Assembly: GCA_019509785.1 (NCBI GenBank) | Contig: JAEKLQ010000028.1 | Coordinates: 42,464 to 106,463, forward strand | DNA: 64,000 nucleotides | Source: Fibrobacterota bacterium | GTDB taxonomy: Bacteria > Fibrobacterota > Fibrobacteria > UBA11236 | Reading direction: 5' to 3' | In this document: one piece after another, positions 36,949-48,380 of the stretch | Layout of the letters: each line of letters opens with the position of its first letter | Position numbering within the stretch: the stretch's first letter is position 1 | Made by a program: the position numbers and the translations under genes | The notes under the pieces: model-generated | Databases searched by the model: none | What the model was told of the DNA's origin: nothing | The model's input: the letters and a program-made list of their open reading frames with translations, nothing else

Positions 36949-37800
36949 ATGCTTCGCCTGCGAACCGCATCCGCCCTCCGCTATTCCGCCGCTTCCGTAT
37001 CCTTGCTCCTCTTCGTCCAATGCGCCGGCTTCTTCGGGGGCATGGGGAAGATGCTGGTGTCGGAACAGGATGAGATGAAACTCGGCGCCGAATTCAACAA
37101 GACCCTGACCACCAACGATACCGCGAAGCGCGAGATGCCGATCTTCGTGCCCAAGAACCAGGCCCAAGCGGAGATGCAAACCTATATCATCGGATTGGCC
37201 AAGGAGATCGTGGACAGCTGGCCCGCCAGCCAGAAGCCCTCGTATCCCTTCACCTATACCCTGATCGATAAGGACGTGGAGAACGCTTTCGCCGTGCCGG
37301 GCGGATACGTTTACATCTATACCGGAATCCTGAAGAAGCTGAACGACGAGTCGGAACTGATGGGCGTGCTCGGACATGAGATCACCCACGTGATAAACCA
37401 CCATTACAGCCGGCAATTGGCGGAGAACACCACCTTAGGCATCGCCTTGCAGACCGTGTTGGTGGCCTCCAACGCGGGACAAGGAAGCCAGATGGCCGCC
37501 GGGGCGGCCTTCCAATTGGCCGGCCTCAAGTTCTCGCGCAGCGATGAGACCGAGGCGGATAGGGGCGGGACCTTGGCATTGGGGAGGGTGCAACGCAATA
37601 CCCTGGGGATCGCCAAGTACTTCGAACGGGCCAAGAGCATGGGCGTACCCCAATGGCTATCGGACCATCCCGGCAACGGCAACCGGGTGAAGGCGATCAC
37701 CAAGATCGTCAACGGCGATCCGAAACTGAAGGCCCTGGCCGATCAAGGGGATGCCACCCGTTATGCCAGTCGCTTCAAGTCCCACGTATCGGCGCTGTAG
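36949..37800 (+). CDS. M48-family metalloprotease (copy 2)
   Basis: 283-aa paralog of the M48 lipoprotein at 32902. It shares NAFAVPGGYVYIYTGI and the zinc motif HEITH (His143, Glu144, His147), with SDETEAD as third-ligand region. The N terminus is a signal sequence ending near VQC, but the lipobox is not canonical, so lipidation is uncertain. I chose the ATG at 36949; earlier GTG/ATG codons at 36907 and 36913 are possible. The 3' end overlaps the convergent mqnC gene by 26 bases. Confidence 0.9.
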   Translation: MLRLRTASALRYSAASVSLLLFVQCAGFFGGMGKMLVSEQDEMKLGAEFNKTLTTNDTAKREMPIFVPKNQAQAEMQTYIIGLAKEIVDSWPASQKPSYPFTYTLIDKDVENAFAVPGGYVYIYTGILKKLNDESELMGVLGHEITHVINHHYSRQLAENTTLGIALQTVLVASNAGQGSQMAAGAAFQLAGLKFSRSDETEADRGGTLALGRVQRNTLGIAKYFERAKSMGVPQWLSDHPGNGNRVKAITKIVNGDPKLKALADQGDATRYASRFKSHVSAL

Positions 37801-38884
37801 CGCTGCCGATTCCGGCCGCTTCCTCCTCCGGATAGCGGCCGAACTCGTATCCTAGGGTCCGTCGTTTCGGCGTGAAGCCTGCCTCGCGGATGAACTTGCG
37901 CGCCGCCCCCAGGGTCTTGAGCCCGGACGAACGCAACACGTTTTCCTCAATCACGATGCTGTTGATGTCGTTGGCGCCCGAGTAGAGCGCCAGCTCGCCG
38001 AGTTCCTTCCCCATCCCGAGCACGCTCACCTCGATGTTGGGGATGTTGTCCAGGAACAACCGGGCCACGGCGATGAGGCGCAGGTATTCCCAGCCGCGCA
38101 CGTGGCGTACCGTGAACTTCTTGGTCTGCGGCTGGAAAGCCCAGGCTATGAAGGCCAGGAAGCCGCCGGTGCGATCCTGCTGATCGCGGATGGCGGACAA
38201 ATGCTCGGCGACGTCCTCCCGGGTTTCCACCGAGCCGAACACGATATTGCTCGATCCCTTGAGGCCCAGCTTATGGCATTCGCCCATCACCCGGCACCAG
38301 TCGGCCGCGCTCAGCTTCTTCGGCGAGAGGATCTCGCGCATGCGCGCGGTAAGGACTTCGGCCCCGGCTCCCGGAACCGAACCCAAGCCCGCTTCCTTCA
38401 GGATGACGAGCAGCTCGGGCAGAGGCAGATTCTCCTTCTGGGCCAGGCGCAGCAATTCGATCGGGGAGAATCCGCGGACGTGGACCCGGTATTTCCCGGA
38501 GAGCATGCGTAGCGCGTCCACGTAATAGCTGAGCGGGAGCTTGGGATTGACGCCGCCCTGCAGGAAGATGGTGTCTACGCCCAGCCCCAAGGCCTCTTCG
38601 GTCTTGGCCGCGATCTGCTCCAGCGTGAGGGTGTAGCCGCGATCGCTTTCGATCTCGTCCTTGAAGGAACAGAACGAGCAATCCACGTCGCAGAAGTTGG
38701 TGTAATTGACCACCCTGTATGCGGTATAGCTCACCGATCCCGGATCGTGCATGACCAGCCTCTTCCGGTGCCCGGCCGCGACGATGTCGGTCCAATCGTC
38801 CGAAGCGAGAAGGGCCAAGGCATCGCTTTGGCTTAGGCGGATGCCCGCAAGGGCCTTGTCGAGGATGGGTGCGATGGGAGCCAT
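37775..38884 (-). CDS. mqnC: Cyclic dehypoxanthinyl futalosine synthase MqnC
   Basis: Radical SAM enzyme of 369 aa in the futalosine route to menaquinone. It cyclises dehypoxanthinyl futalosine. The [4Fe-4S] cysteines are Cys65, Cys69 and Cys72 in NFCDVDCSFC, which fits the CxxxCxxC radical-SAM motif. MqnC and CofH/MqnE are related; FCSFKDEIES and the YYVDALRMLSGKY substrate region favour MqnC. It follows moaE on the same strand. Other mqn genes are not in the window. Confidence 0.88.
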   Translation of the reverse strand: MAPIAPILDKALAGIRLSQSDALALLASDDWTDIVAAGHRKRLVMHDPGSVSYTAYRVVNYTNFCDVDCSFCSFKDEIESDRGYTLTLEQIAAKTEEALGLGVDTIFLQGGVNPKLPLSYYVDALRMLSGKYRVHVRGFSPIELLRLAQKENLPLPELLVILKEAGLGSVPGAGAEVLTARMREILSPKKLSAADWCRVMGECHKLGLKGSSNIVFGSVETREDVAEHLSAIRDQQDRTGGFLAFIAWAFQPQTKKFTVRHVRGWEYLRLIAVARLFLDNIPNIEVSVLGMGKELGELALYSGANDINSIVIEENVLRSSGLKTLGAARKFIREAGFTPKRRTLGYEFGRYPEEEAAGIGSATAPIRGT

Positions 38885-38919
38885 GGGAAGTCCTTACGTC
38901 TGATGCTTCGCTGCGGGTT

Positions 38920-39438
38920 TCAACCCCCGACGTGCCCGCTGTTTCCGCCGTGCCCGGAATGCGCCGTGCATCCCCGGCTCCATCCGCTCGTCCCGTCCGC
39001 GCAGATCTCCCGTTTCCAAATGGGGGCCTCGTGCTTGATGCGATCGATGATGTAGCGGGAAGCGCGATAGGCTTCGTCGCGATGGGCGGCGCTGACCGCG
39101 ATGGCGATGGTGGGCTCGCCCAATTCGACGCGGCCCAGCCGATGCCATACGGCGGCTTTGGCGATGGGGAAGCTTTGATGGGCCGCTGCGACGATCTCCG
39201 CCAGGACGCGTTGCGCCATGGTCGGATGGGCTTCGTACTCCAGCGCGATGACGCCGGTTAGCCCTTCGGAGTGGTTGCGCACGGTCCCCTCGAAGACCAA
39301 GATAGCGCCGGCGGCCGGATCCGCCACTTGGGACCGCAAGGCCGGGATATCCAGGGGCTGCGGGGTGAGCCCGACGATCTTCGGGTCGGGAATGGTCGCG
39401 TCCATATTCTTGTCCGTCATCCGGCTCTCGTCCGTCAT
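38920..39438 (-). CDS. moaE: Molybdopterin synthase catalytic subunit MoaE
   Basis: Large subunit of molybdopterin synthase, inserting sulfur from MoaD thiocarboxylate into precursor Z. The 172-aa protein shows GAILVFEGTVRNHSEG, a LEYEAHPTMA segment and the catalytic-lysine region IKHEAPIWKRE. The extra C-terminal tail is His/Gly-rich (HSGHGGNSGHVGG). The ATG at 39438 overlaps the moaD stop (ATGA). Starts at 39420 or 39405 are possible because of a short tandem repeat at the 5' end. Confidence 0.9.
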   Translation of the reverse strand: MTDESRMTDKNMDATIPDPKIVGLTPQPLDIPALRSQVADPAAGAILVFEGTVRNHSEGLTGVIALEYEAHPTMAQRVLAEIVAAAHQSFPIAKAAVWHRLGRVELGEPTIAIAVSAAHRDEAYRASRYIIDRIKHEAPIWKREICADGTSGWSRGCTAHSGHGGNSGHVGG

Positions 39439-39692
39439 CCGCCGCTGATGGGGGAGATGATATCTACGCCGGAATCGAGTTCGGAACCTTGCCAAGACCG
39501 GCCCGCTTGGGCGTACGCGTCGCCCACGGCGATACGGCTGGCCAGGAACAAATCGCGTTGGCGCGGATGCAATGCGGCCAAGCGCTCCAGAAGGCCGCGC
39601 TCGTCCACGGGCGTTTCCACTTCCACCTCTTCCATGCCGGTTTTCAAGGCTTCACGCAATTGGGCGTAGTACCGGACACGCACGGACTTCAT
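39435..39692 (-). CDS. moaD: Molybdopterin synthase sulfur-carrier subunit MoaD
   Basis: 85-aa ubiquitin-fold protein. The C terminus SPISGG ends in the Gly-Gly that is adenylated and thiocarboxylated by MoeB-type enzymes. Residues VRVRYYAQLREAL and the DIISPISGG tail are typical MoaD. It directly precedes moaE with a 4-base overlap. Other molybdenum-cofactor genes are not nearby. Confidence 0.9.
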   Translation of the reverse strand: MKSVRVRYYAQLREALKTGMEEVEVETPVDERGLLERLAALHPRQRDLFLASRIAVGDAYAQAGRSWQGSELDSGVDIISPISGG

Positions 39693-39771
39693 AGGTAAGA
39701 ATTTACTAAAGGCATCCCCGGGTGATCCCAGCTTCGGTGGGGAGGTAGCCGCCGGTTTTTAACTTTGCCCC

Positions 39772-42210
<2,439 letters not shown>

Positions 42211-42212
42211 CC

Positions 42213-42229
42213 GCCCGGCTTTCCCGGGC
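42213..42229 (+). terminator. Hairpin after the E1 gene
   Basis: Perfect 6-bp stem GCCCGG/CCGGGC around CTTTC directly after the stop codon. There is no T-run, so it may stabilise the 3' end rather than terminate transcription. Confidence 0.35.
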
Positions 42230-42359
42230 TTGCGCCTCTCCCGGGGGTAGCCGCCAAGGGACGGATTTACCATATTTTCCCGCCTTTAGGCATGCGCCCG
42301 CGCGTTCGTTCCGTCCTCCGCCAGCCGCCTCGAAACGAGCGCGGGCAGGCTGGGAAGGG

Positions 42360-42389
42360 TTGACAGGGGTTAACCTAGGAGTTAACCTA
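42360..42389 (+). promoter_or_regulatory. Promoter with tandem GTTAACCTA operator upstream of the XRE gene
   Basis: TTGACA (42360-42365), 17 bases, then TAACCT (42383-42388) as a weak -10. Two GTTAACCTA direct repeats (42369-42377 and 42381-42389), each containing a GTTAAC palindrome, sit between and over these elements. This is where an autorepressor would bind. Confidence 0.55.
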
Positions 42390-42434
42390 TATGCCCGTTA
42401 CACGGACGTTCTCCGAGGCGAGAAGGAGGCCTTG

Positions 42435-42710
42435 ATGGCAAAAGCGAAGAAGAGCAAGAGCGCAGGCAAGCCCGCGAAGAAGACGTCCGCCAAAGGCGGA
42501 ACCGGCGCCGCCGGCGACACCCGCGTCGGGGAAATGCTGCGTAAGGCCCGGGAATCCGTCGGGGTTTCCCAGGAAGAGTTGGCGGGCCGTCTCAAGACCA
42601 AGCGCACCGCCATCTCCCGCATCGAAAACCATGCGGACGATATCAAGCTCTCCACCTTGGAACGGGTGGCCCAGGCCCTCGGCAAGGAATTGAAAGTCAA
42701 GATCCAGTAA
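42435..42710 (+). CDS. XRE-family helix-turn-helix regulator
   Basis: 91-aa DNA-binding protein. A lysine/alanine-rich N-terminal tail (about 25 residues) precedes a Cro/C1-type HTH (RVGEMLRKARESVGVSQEELAGRL, then TAISRIENHADDIKLSTLERVAQALG). The ending KELKVKIQ resembles HigA-type antitoxins, but no toxin gene is adjacent. Strong AAGGAGG ribosome-binding site at 42423-42429. Tandem operator-like repeats in its promoter suggest autoregulation. Confidence 0.85.
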   Translation: MAKAKKSKSAGKPAKKTSAKGGTGAAGDTRVGEMLRKARESVGVSQEELAGRLKTKRTAISRIENHADDIKLSTLERVAQALGKELKVKIQ

Positions 42711-42794
42711 GCCGGACGGGGATTGACGGCGCTTTTCCGCGCCGGCGCAAGACCCCGCTTGCGGCTCCATCCGACAATTGGGATAATCCCACGG

Positions 42795-43460
42795 ATGAGC
42801 ACTCACGCCCGCCTTCCCAGCTTAGTCCTCTTGCTCCTGGCCCTCGGCGCCGGGAGCGCTTCCGCCGAACGCAAGCCCGTGGCCTTGGGTCTCTTGGGCG
42901 GCGTCACCAGCACCTCTTACTACGGCAAGGACGTCCGGGATTTCGATTTCGAAATCTGGCCCACCGTGGGATTCTCCCTGGCTTTCCATCTGCCCGCGTT
43001 CCTGGGCGTCGAAACCGACTTGCTCTACGTGGGCAAAAGCGGCTCCACCCGCAGGAACGTCTACGATTCCACCTTGGGGTCCGATCGGAAGCTGGTCAGC
43101 ACCTTCAAGCTGCACGCCTTGGAAATCCCCTTCATGATCAAGGTGACCGCCCCGACCGGAACCGAGGTCCAGCCGATCTTCTTCGGCGGGCCCTCCTTCG
43201 CATGGTTCTTTTCGCGGAAATCCTATTCGGATTATATCGACGTCGCCGACGGCATAGTCGTTCCCCAGGAAGAACAGCCCATCGTGCTCCCGGAGAACCT
43301 TACCCCGTACGAATGGAGCTTATGCGTGGGGGCGGGCGTGGAATGGGGCTTGGGATCGTTCCAGCTGCGGGTCAACTTCGGGCAGAAGAGCCTGGACAAG
43401 ACCGACGCGGTGGACTTGCGCACCGCCAACCTGGCCCTCATGGCCGGCTTTATCTTCTAA
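42795..43460 (+). CDS. PorT-like outer-membrane beta-barrel protein
   Basis: 221-aa exported protein. The signal peptide ends ASAE near residue 25. It is then a series of amphipathic strands (VALGLLGGVTSTSYYG, PTVGFSLAFHL, LRTANLALMAGFIF) with a C-terminal Phe, as for eight-stranded outer-membrane barrels of the OmpW/PorT-like superfamily common in the FCB group. Start is the ATG at 42795; upstream in-frame sequence lacks signal-peptide character. No specific function. Confidence 0.75.
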   Translation: MSTHARLPSLVLLLLALGAGSASAERKPVALGLLGGVTSTSYYGKDVRDFDFEIWPTVGFSLAFHLPAFLGVETDLLYVGKSGSTRRNVYDSTLGSDRKLVSTFKLHALEIPFMIKVTAPTGTEVQPIFFGGPSFAWFFSRKSYSDYIDVADGIVVPQEEQPIVLPENLTPYEWSLCVGAGVEWGLGSFQLRVNFGQKSLDKTDAVDLRTANLALMAGFIF

Positions 43461-43489
43461 AGTCCCGGATACATTTCAGAGGCCTGGAT

Positions 43490-44020
43490 TCATTTCCGGA
43501 ACCATCCCGACAGGGACAAGCCGGATAGCATCAGCCCGACCAAAAGGAATCCGGCTCCCAGGCCCAATTTCATCCATACCCGGAACAGGCCGTCGTGTTT
43601 CTTTTCGATGATGGATTCCTTGGGGGCCGCGGGGTCGAAGTATACGGTGACCGGGGCTCCCGGCGCATATCCCTTCAAGCGTTCCTCCCAATACGCCTTG
43701 GGCCTGGGCTCCTCCTCGAAGGAAAGGCGCCATCCCCAAATGCTCTGGCCGGCGACGGAATAATCGTACAGCACGTCGGGGTACCAATCCTCCCCGGATG
43801 CGAGGGTATCTTTACGGACGTTGACGCGGAGGAATTTCCCGGAAGCGGGGGACAGGCGATCGAGATGGACGAGCGTGTCGATGCGGCGCCAATCCTGGCG
43901 CGCCGATTTGAAGCCGAGCCAACAGACCAGGATGCCGCACAGGAAAGCCAGAACCCGGACTCCTTGGGGCACTCCCCCCGCGTGTTCGGTTTCCGGTTGG
44001 CGCGCGGGATCAATTTTCAT
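43490..44020 (-). CDS. DUF3592-like membrane protein
   Basis: 176 aa with one TM helix near the N terminus (VLAFLCGILVCWLGFKSA) and one near the C terminus (LGAGFLLVGLMLSGLSLSGW). Between them is an extracytoplasmic beta domain with VLYDYSVAGQSIWG and VTVYFDPAAPKES, the DUF3592 pattern. ATG at 44020 has GGGAG 8 bases upstream (GTG at 44026 is an alternative). Role unknown. It diverges from the large PBP gene. Confidence 0.75.
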   Translation of the reverse strand: MKIDPARQPETEHAGGVPQGVRVLAFLCGILVCWLGFKSARQDWRRIDTLVHLDRLSPASGKFLRVNVRKDTLASGEDWYPDVLYDYSVAGQSIWGWRLSFEEEPRPKAYWEERLKGYAPGAPVTVYFDPAAPKESIIEKKHDGLFRVWMKLGLGAGFLLVGLMLSGLSLSGWFRK

Positions 44021-44110
44021 AATCACACTCCCGGCCTCGGCGAGTCCGAGATGCTACAATATACTCCAAGCCGCGGCGGGCTCCAAAAACGGGGCCGGCG
44101 GGGCGAGTGA

Positions 44111-47100
44111 ATGGACTCCTCCAGTACATCGCGGCGCGAAGGCACAGGAAGAATGATCAAGCCCGCGGAGGGGCCGGGGCAAGCGGACGGTCCGGCGACC
44201 GGGGAAGCGTCGATGTTACCCCCTGCGCGCGGCGGCGCGTCGCGGCACATCCCCTTCGGCGATCCCTTTTCGGCTATCCCCGCCTTGCTGAAGCGCCGCT
44301 TCGTCCGGCGCATCCTGCTTTACCTGATCGCGATGGCCATCCTGGCCGGGGCGGCGGCGATCGCGTTCGCCAGCTACGAGATCTCGACCTCGCATTTCCA
44401 GGCCCGCTATTTCGCCGGCCTCGCGCGCGGGCTGTGGTACGCGCCCGGGCCGGGCGCCACCGACAAGATCCGTTTCCCCGACAAGGGCCCCACCGACGAG
44501 CGTCGCGGCTATACGGACATCCCCGGGTTCACGGCGAACCTGCGCGCGCAAGGCTACCAGGTGGAAAGCCAGGCCCGCTTCTCCTCGTTGATGCTTAAGC
44601 TCGCCGAGAAGGGGATTAATCCGACCTATCCCGAAAAGACCCAGGCCGGGCTGGCGTTGCTCGATAATCGCGGGCAGTCGATGTTCAAGGTCAACTATCC
44701 CTTGAAGATCTATCCCGCCTTCGACTCCATCCCGGATCCGATCGTCAAGACCCTGCTTTTCATCGAGAACAAATCCTTGCTCGATTCGGCATGGCCCGAG
44801 CGCAATCCCTCCGTCGAATGGGGCCGCATGGCGAAGGCGGCGGTGGAACTGGCGCGGCAGAAGCTGGGCCACCCGGGCAACGTGGCGGGCGGCAGCACCT
44901 TGGCCACGCAATTGGAGAAGTACATGCATTCCGAAGAAGGCCGCACCCTGGGCCCCAAGGAGAAATGGCGGCAGATGCTCTCCGCCAGCTTGCGCGCGTA
45001 CCAAGGCGGAGCGAACACCCTGGATGCGCGCAAACGGATCCTGCTCGAATACGTGAACACCGTACCCTTGGCAGCGCTCCCCGGTTACGGCGAAGTCAAC
45101 GGCCTCTCCGACGGGCTTTTGGCCTGGTACGGGGCCTCCCTCGATTCCATCAACCGCATGATGCGTTCGCCCGGGAGCCATGGCGCCGGAAAGAACGGGA
45201 TAGATACGGGCGTGGACATGGAAGCCTTGGGCAAAGGCTACCGCCAAGTCCTTAACCTGTTCATCGCCCATCGCCGCCCTACCTCCTATCTGTTGCAGCA
45301 CCGGGACGCGCTCAAGTCCATCAGCGAGAACTACCTGCGCATCCTGGGGCGGGATGGGGTGATCAGCCCGCAATTGCGCGACGCCGCCCTGCGTTCCGAC
45401 CCGGAGCTTATGCGCCGCGCGGCGGCCTTCTTTCCCGCCGCCTTCGTCGAACGCAAGCACGTCAACTCGGTGCGCAACACCTTGCTCACCCAGCTGGGCC
45501 TTCCCCGGCTTTACGATCTCGATCGCCTCGACCTCACCGTGGGCACCACCTTGGACGGCCGGGCGCAGAAGTCGGTGGTGCGGACCTTGAGGCGCTTGGC
45601 CGATCCGGATTTCGTCGACTCGGTAGGCTTGCATTCCTTCCGCTTGCTGGAGAAAGGGGATCCCGCCAAGGTGGTCTACAGCTTCACCCTCTACGAAACC
45701 GTGGAGGGACGCAACCTGCTGCGCGTGCAAGCCGACAACTACGAGCAACCGCTCAACATCAACGAGGGCATCAAGCTCGATCTGGGATCCACCGCCAAGC
45801 TGCGTACCCTGGTGAACTACCTGGAGATCATGACCGATTTGCGGGCGAGCCTTTTAGGCAAGGACCGCCAGACCCTGAAGGACCTGGAGGCTTCCGGTCC
45901 CGATCCGCTCACGCGTTGGGCCGCAGGTTACCTGGCCGACGAGGCGGCCGGGATCACCCCCAAGCCGGACAGCGCCAAAGCGAAAGCAGAAGTCGCCAGG
46001 GTTAAGGCCGAAGGGGACAAAGCGAAAACAGGGACCGTCGCGGCGAAAACGCAGTCTGCTAAAGCCCTCATGCCCAAGTCGGACGAAGGCCTGATGGCCA
46101 TGCTCGATGCTTCGCTGGAGCGCAAGTTCTCGGGAGCCACCAACGAGAAGTTCTTCACCGGCGGGGGCGTCCACTCTTTCGTCAACTTCGAGGCCAACGA
46201 GGGCGGGATCCAATCCATCAAGACGGCCTTCCGCCACTCCGTCAACCTGGTCTTCATCCGGCTGATGCGGGAGATCGTCCAATACTATCAGGCGCAGCTC
46301 CCCATCTCGCGCGCGACCTTGCTGGATTCCAATTCTACCGAGCAACGCCAGTCCTATCTCGCGAAGTTCGCGGAACAGGAGGGGCAGGTGTTCCTCGGGC
46401 GCTTCTATCGCAAGTACCGCGGACTCGATCCCGCCCAGGTCACCGAGGCTTTCTTCCACGGCTTCCGCCCGGTGCCGCGACGCTTGGCCGCCGCCTATCT
46501 GTATCTCGATCCCAAAGCCGACACCTCCGCTTTCGCGGACTTCATGCGCGGGCAATTGGGGGATTCCCTCTATCCCCAAAAGTCCCTGTCCCAGCTTTAC
46601 CGGCAACACCAGGATGAGGATCTCAACCTGGCCGATCTCGGCTACGTGGCCGGCGTGCATCCCCTGGAACTCTGGCTGGTAGGCTACCTGCGCGCGCATC
46701 CCGGCGCCGCTTGGAGCCAGGTCAAGGAAGCCAGCCGCGACCAAATCCAGGAGACCTACCAGTGGCTCTTCAAGACCCGCCACAAGCAGGCCCAGGACCT
46801 GCGCATCCGCGGCATCATGGAAGTGGAAGCCTTCCTGGAAATCCACCGCGCCTGGCAACGCCTGGGTTACCCCTTCGGATCCTTGGTGCCCTCCTACGCA
46901 ACCGCCATCGGAAGCTCGGCCGATCGACCCAACTCCCTGGCCGAACTCGTCGGCATCATCCTCAACGATGGGGTGAAATACCCTTCCGAACTGATCGATC
47001 GGCTCCGCTTCGCGGAAGGCACGCCTTACGAAACCATCTTCTCCCGGGCCGACGCCGCGCCCAAACGCCTTTTGGCCCCCGAGATTTGCCGCACCCTCAT

Positions 47101-47614
47101 GCCTTGCCTCTTAGACATCGTCGAGAAGGGCACGGCCGCGCGCGGCTACAAGGCCTTCCCGCTTCCGGGCGGAGGCTACATCCCGTTGGGCGGCAAGACG
47201 GGCACGGGCGACGACCGCTTCGAGACCTTCGGCAAGGGCGGTCAGCTCATCGAATCCCGGGCGGTGAACCGCACGGCCACCTTCGTCTTCTTCCTGGGCG
47301 ATCGTTTCTTCGGCACCCTTACCGCCCACGTGCACGGGCAGGAGGCGGACAAGTACGGGTTCACGAGCGCCCTTCCGGTCAGCATCCTGCGGCTGATGGC
47401 CCCCGACCTGATGCCCTTGCTGGCGCCTCGCGAACAGCATGGCCGACCGGAGGACTTCCCCCTGGCCGCCGATGAAACCGGGCCCCGCCGGTTGCCCGCC
47501 CCCATGACCGTGCCCCGGCGCCCGGCCGTCGACGCGGCTACGCTCTCGAAAATGCTATTGGGGCCGGCGGTTCCGGACACCAATCAGGCGCGTTCCCCCA
47601 ATGCGTGGGAATGA
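44111..47614 (+). CDS. Giant bifunctional penicillin-binding protein (glycosyltransferase + transpeptidase)
   Basis: 1167-aa class A-type PBP, far longer than usual (about 750-900 aa). A cytoplasmic N terminus is followed by a TM helix at about 76-97. The GT51 domain (about 195-340) has Glu219 in FIENKSLLD, where EDxxF is normal, and GGSTLATQLEKYM. The transpeptidase has Ser560-Thr-Ala-Lys (GSTAKLRT), an SxN-type HSVNL and the KTG triad with Lys1029. An insert of about 50 Ala/Lys-rich residues follows the SxxK, and a linker near 700-900 is unusually long. It should polymerise and crosslink peptidoglycan. The divergent GT51 motif leaves that activity less sure. Confidence 0.85.
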   Translation: MDSSSTSRREGTGRMIKPAEGPGQADGPATGEASMLPPARGGASRHIPFGDPFSAIPALLKRRFVRRILLYLIAMAILAGAAAIAFASYEISTSHFQARYFAGLARGLWYAPGPGATDKIRFPDKGPTDERRGYTDIPGFTANLRAQGYQVESQARFSSLMLKLAEKGINPTYPEKTQAGLALLDNRGQSMFKVNYPLKIYPAFDSIPDPIVKTLLFIENKSLLDSAWPERNPSVEWGRMAKAAVELARQKLGHPGNVAGGSTLATQLEKYMHSEEGRTLGPKEKWRQMLSASLRAYQGGANTLDARKRILLEYVNTVPLAALPGYGEVNGLSDGLLAWYGASLDSINRMMRSPGSHGAGKNGIDTGVDMEALGKGYRQVLNLFIAHRRPTSYLLQHRDALKSISENYLRILGRDGVISPQLRDAALRSDPELMRRAAAFFPAAFVERKHVNSVRNTLLTQLGLPRLYDLDRLDLTVGTTLDGRAQKSVVRTLRRLADPDFVDSVGLHSFRLLEKGDPAKVVYSFTLYETVEGRNLLRVQADNYEQPLNINEGIKLDLGSTAKLRTLVNYLEIMTDLRASLLGKDRQTLKDLEASGPDPLTRWAAGYLADEAAGITPKPDSAKAKAEVARVKAEGDKAKTGTVAAKTQSAKALMPKSDEGLMAMLDASLERKFSGATNEKFFTGGGVHSFVNFEANEGGIQSIKTAFRHSVNLVFIRLMREIVQYYQAQLPISRATLLDSNSTEQRQSYLAKFAEQEGQVFLGRFYRKYRGLDPAQVTEAFFHGFRPVPRRLAAAYLYLDPKADTSAFADFMRGQLGDSLYPQKSLSQLYRQHQDEDLNLADLGYVAGVHPLELWLVGYLRAHPGAAWSQVKEASRDQIQETYQWLFKTRHKQAQDLRIRGIMEVEAFLEIHRAWQRLGYPFGSLVPSYATAIGSSADRPNSLAELVGIILNDGVKYPSELIDRLRFAEGTPYETIFSRADAAPKRLLAPEICRTLMPCLLDIVEKGTAARGYKAFPLPGGGYIPLGGKTGTGDDRFETFGKGGQLIESRAVNRTATFVFFLGDRFFGTLTAHVHGQEADKYGFTSALPVSILRLMAPDLMPLLAPREQHGRPEDFPLAADETGPRRLPAPMTVPRRPAVDAATLSKMLLGPAVPDTNQARSPNAWE

Positions 47615-47732
47615 CCCGATCTCTCCGCCCATCCCCGGATAATTAACTTTACCTCGTTACGATGCCGCAGGGGACGCCTCCCGCCGGGGAGGGGACCGAT
47701 GGCACGCGATTCATTTCAACTCGAGGCCTTAC

Positions 47733-48380
47733 ATGAAGCCGAGCCTTTCCGGGATCACCTACTTCCTACTTCTTTCAGCCGCCGCCTTCGCCGCGGCCCC
47801 TTCCGCGCCCTCTGCCGCCGCCTCCCATCCGGCCGGATTGGATCAGAAAAAGATCCATTCCGATTACAACGACGGGAATTTCGAGAAGGTGACCGCCACC
47901 CTGGAAGGGTTCATGGCCGCCCATAAGACCTATAGCTTCGAGGACAGCGTGTTCATCGCCAAGCATCTGGCCGTCGTGTACACCGCCAATCCAGAGACGC
48001 GGGAAAAGGGCAAGTACTACATGTACCGGCTGCTCGCCTTGTTGCCTTCGGCCAAGCTGGTGGATATGTACGTGAGCGATGAGATCGATCGCATCTTCGA
48101 AAAGGTGCGGGAGGAATTCATGTCGCGCCAGCAATCCTTCGGCGTGGATACCGCGAAGGTGAGCGTACCCGCGAAATCGCCGTCGCGGGAAGGGCGCGAA
48201 GCCGCCTCCGGGCCCGTGCCGGCCGGCCCCGCGGCCCCAGCGGGGCGGGAGGAAGGCAACAGCCATAAGACCACATATTTAGTGGTCGGAGGCACGGCCG
48301 TGGTGGCTTTGGGCATCGCCGCTTACTTCGTTTTCAGCGCGAACCCGAAGAACACAGATAAGACTTATGTGGTGCCGTAA
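47733..48380 (+). CDS. Exported TPR-like protein with C-terminal TM helix (paralog A)
   Basis: 215 aa. A signal peptide (residues 1-22) precedes a helical repeat domain (about 40-135) containing SVFIAKHLAVVYTANPETREKG and LVDMYVSDEIDRIF, then a Pro/Ala linker, a TM helix (VVGGTAVVALGIAAYFVF) and a short tail. The same architecture and motif (SVF.KHL.V.Y.A.P.TREKG.YYM) recurs in the protein at 51265. Unknown function. It overlaps the next lipoprotein gene by 14 bases. Such proteins often report substrate or peptidoglycan binding across the envelope, but nothing direct shows it here. Confidence 0.7.
   Translation: MKPSLSGITYFLLLSAAAFAAAPSAPSAAASHPAGLDQKKIHSDYNDGNFEKVTATLEGFMAAHKTYSFEDSVFIAKHLAVVYTANPETREKGKYYMYRLLALLPSAKLVDMYVSDEIDRIFEKVREEFMSRQQSFGVDTAKVSVPAKSPSREGREAASGPVPAGPAAPAGREEGNSHKTTYLVVGGTAVVALGIAAYFVFSANPKNTDKTYVVP

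Noticed and set aside
44216..45748. 510-aa antisense frame to the PBP gene
   Set aside because: PBP motifs are on the plus strand; the antisense frame is a composition shadow.
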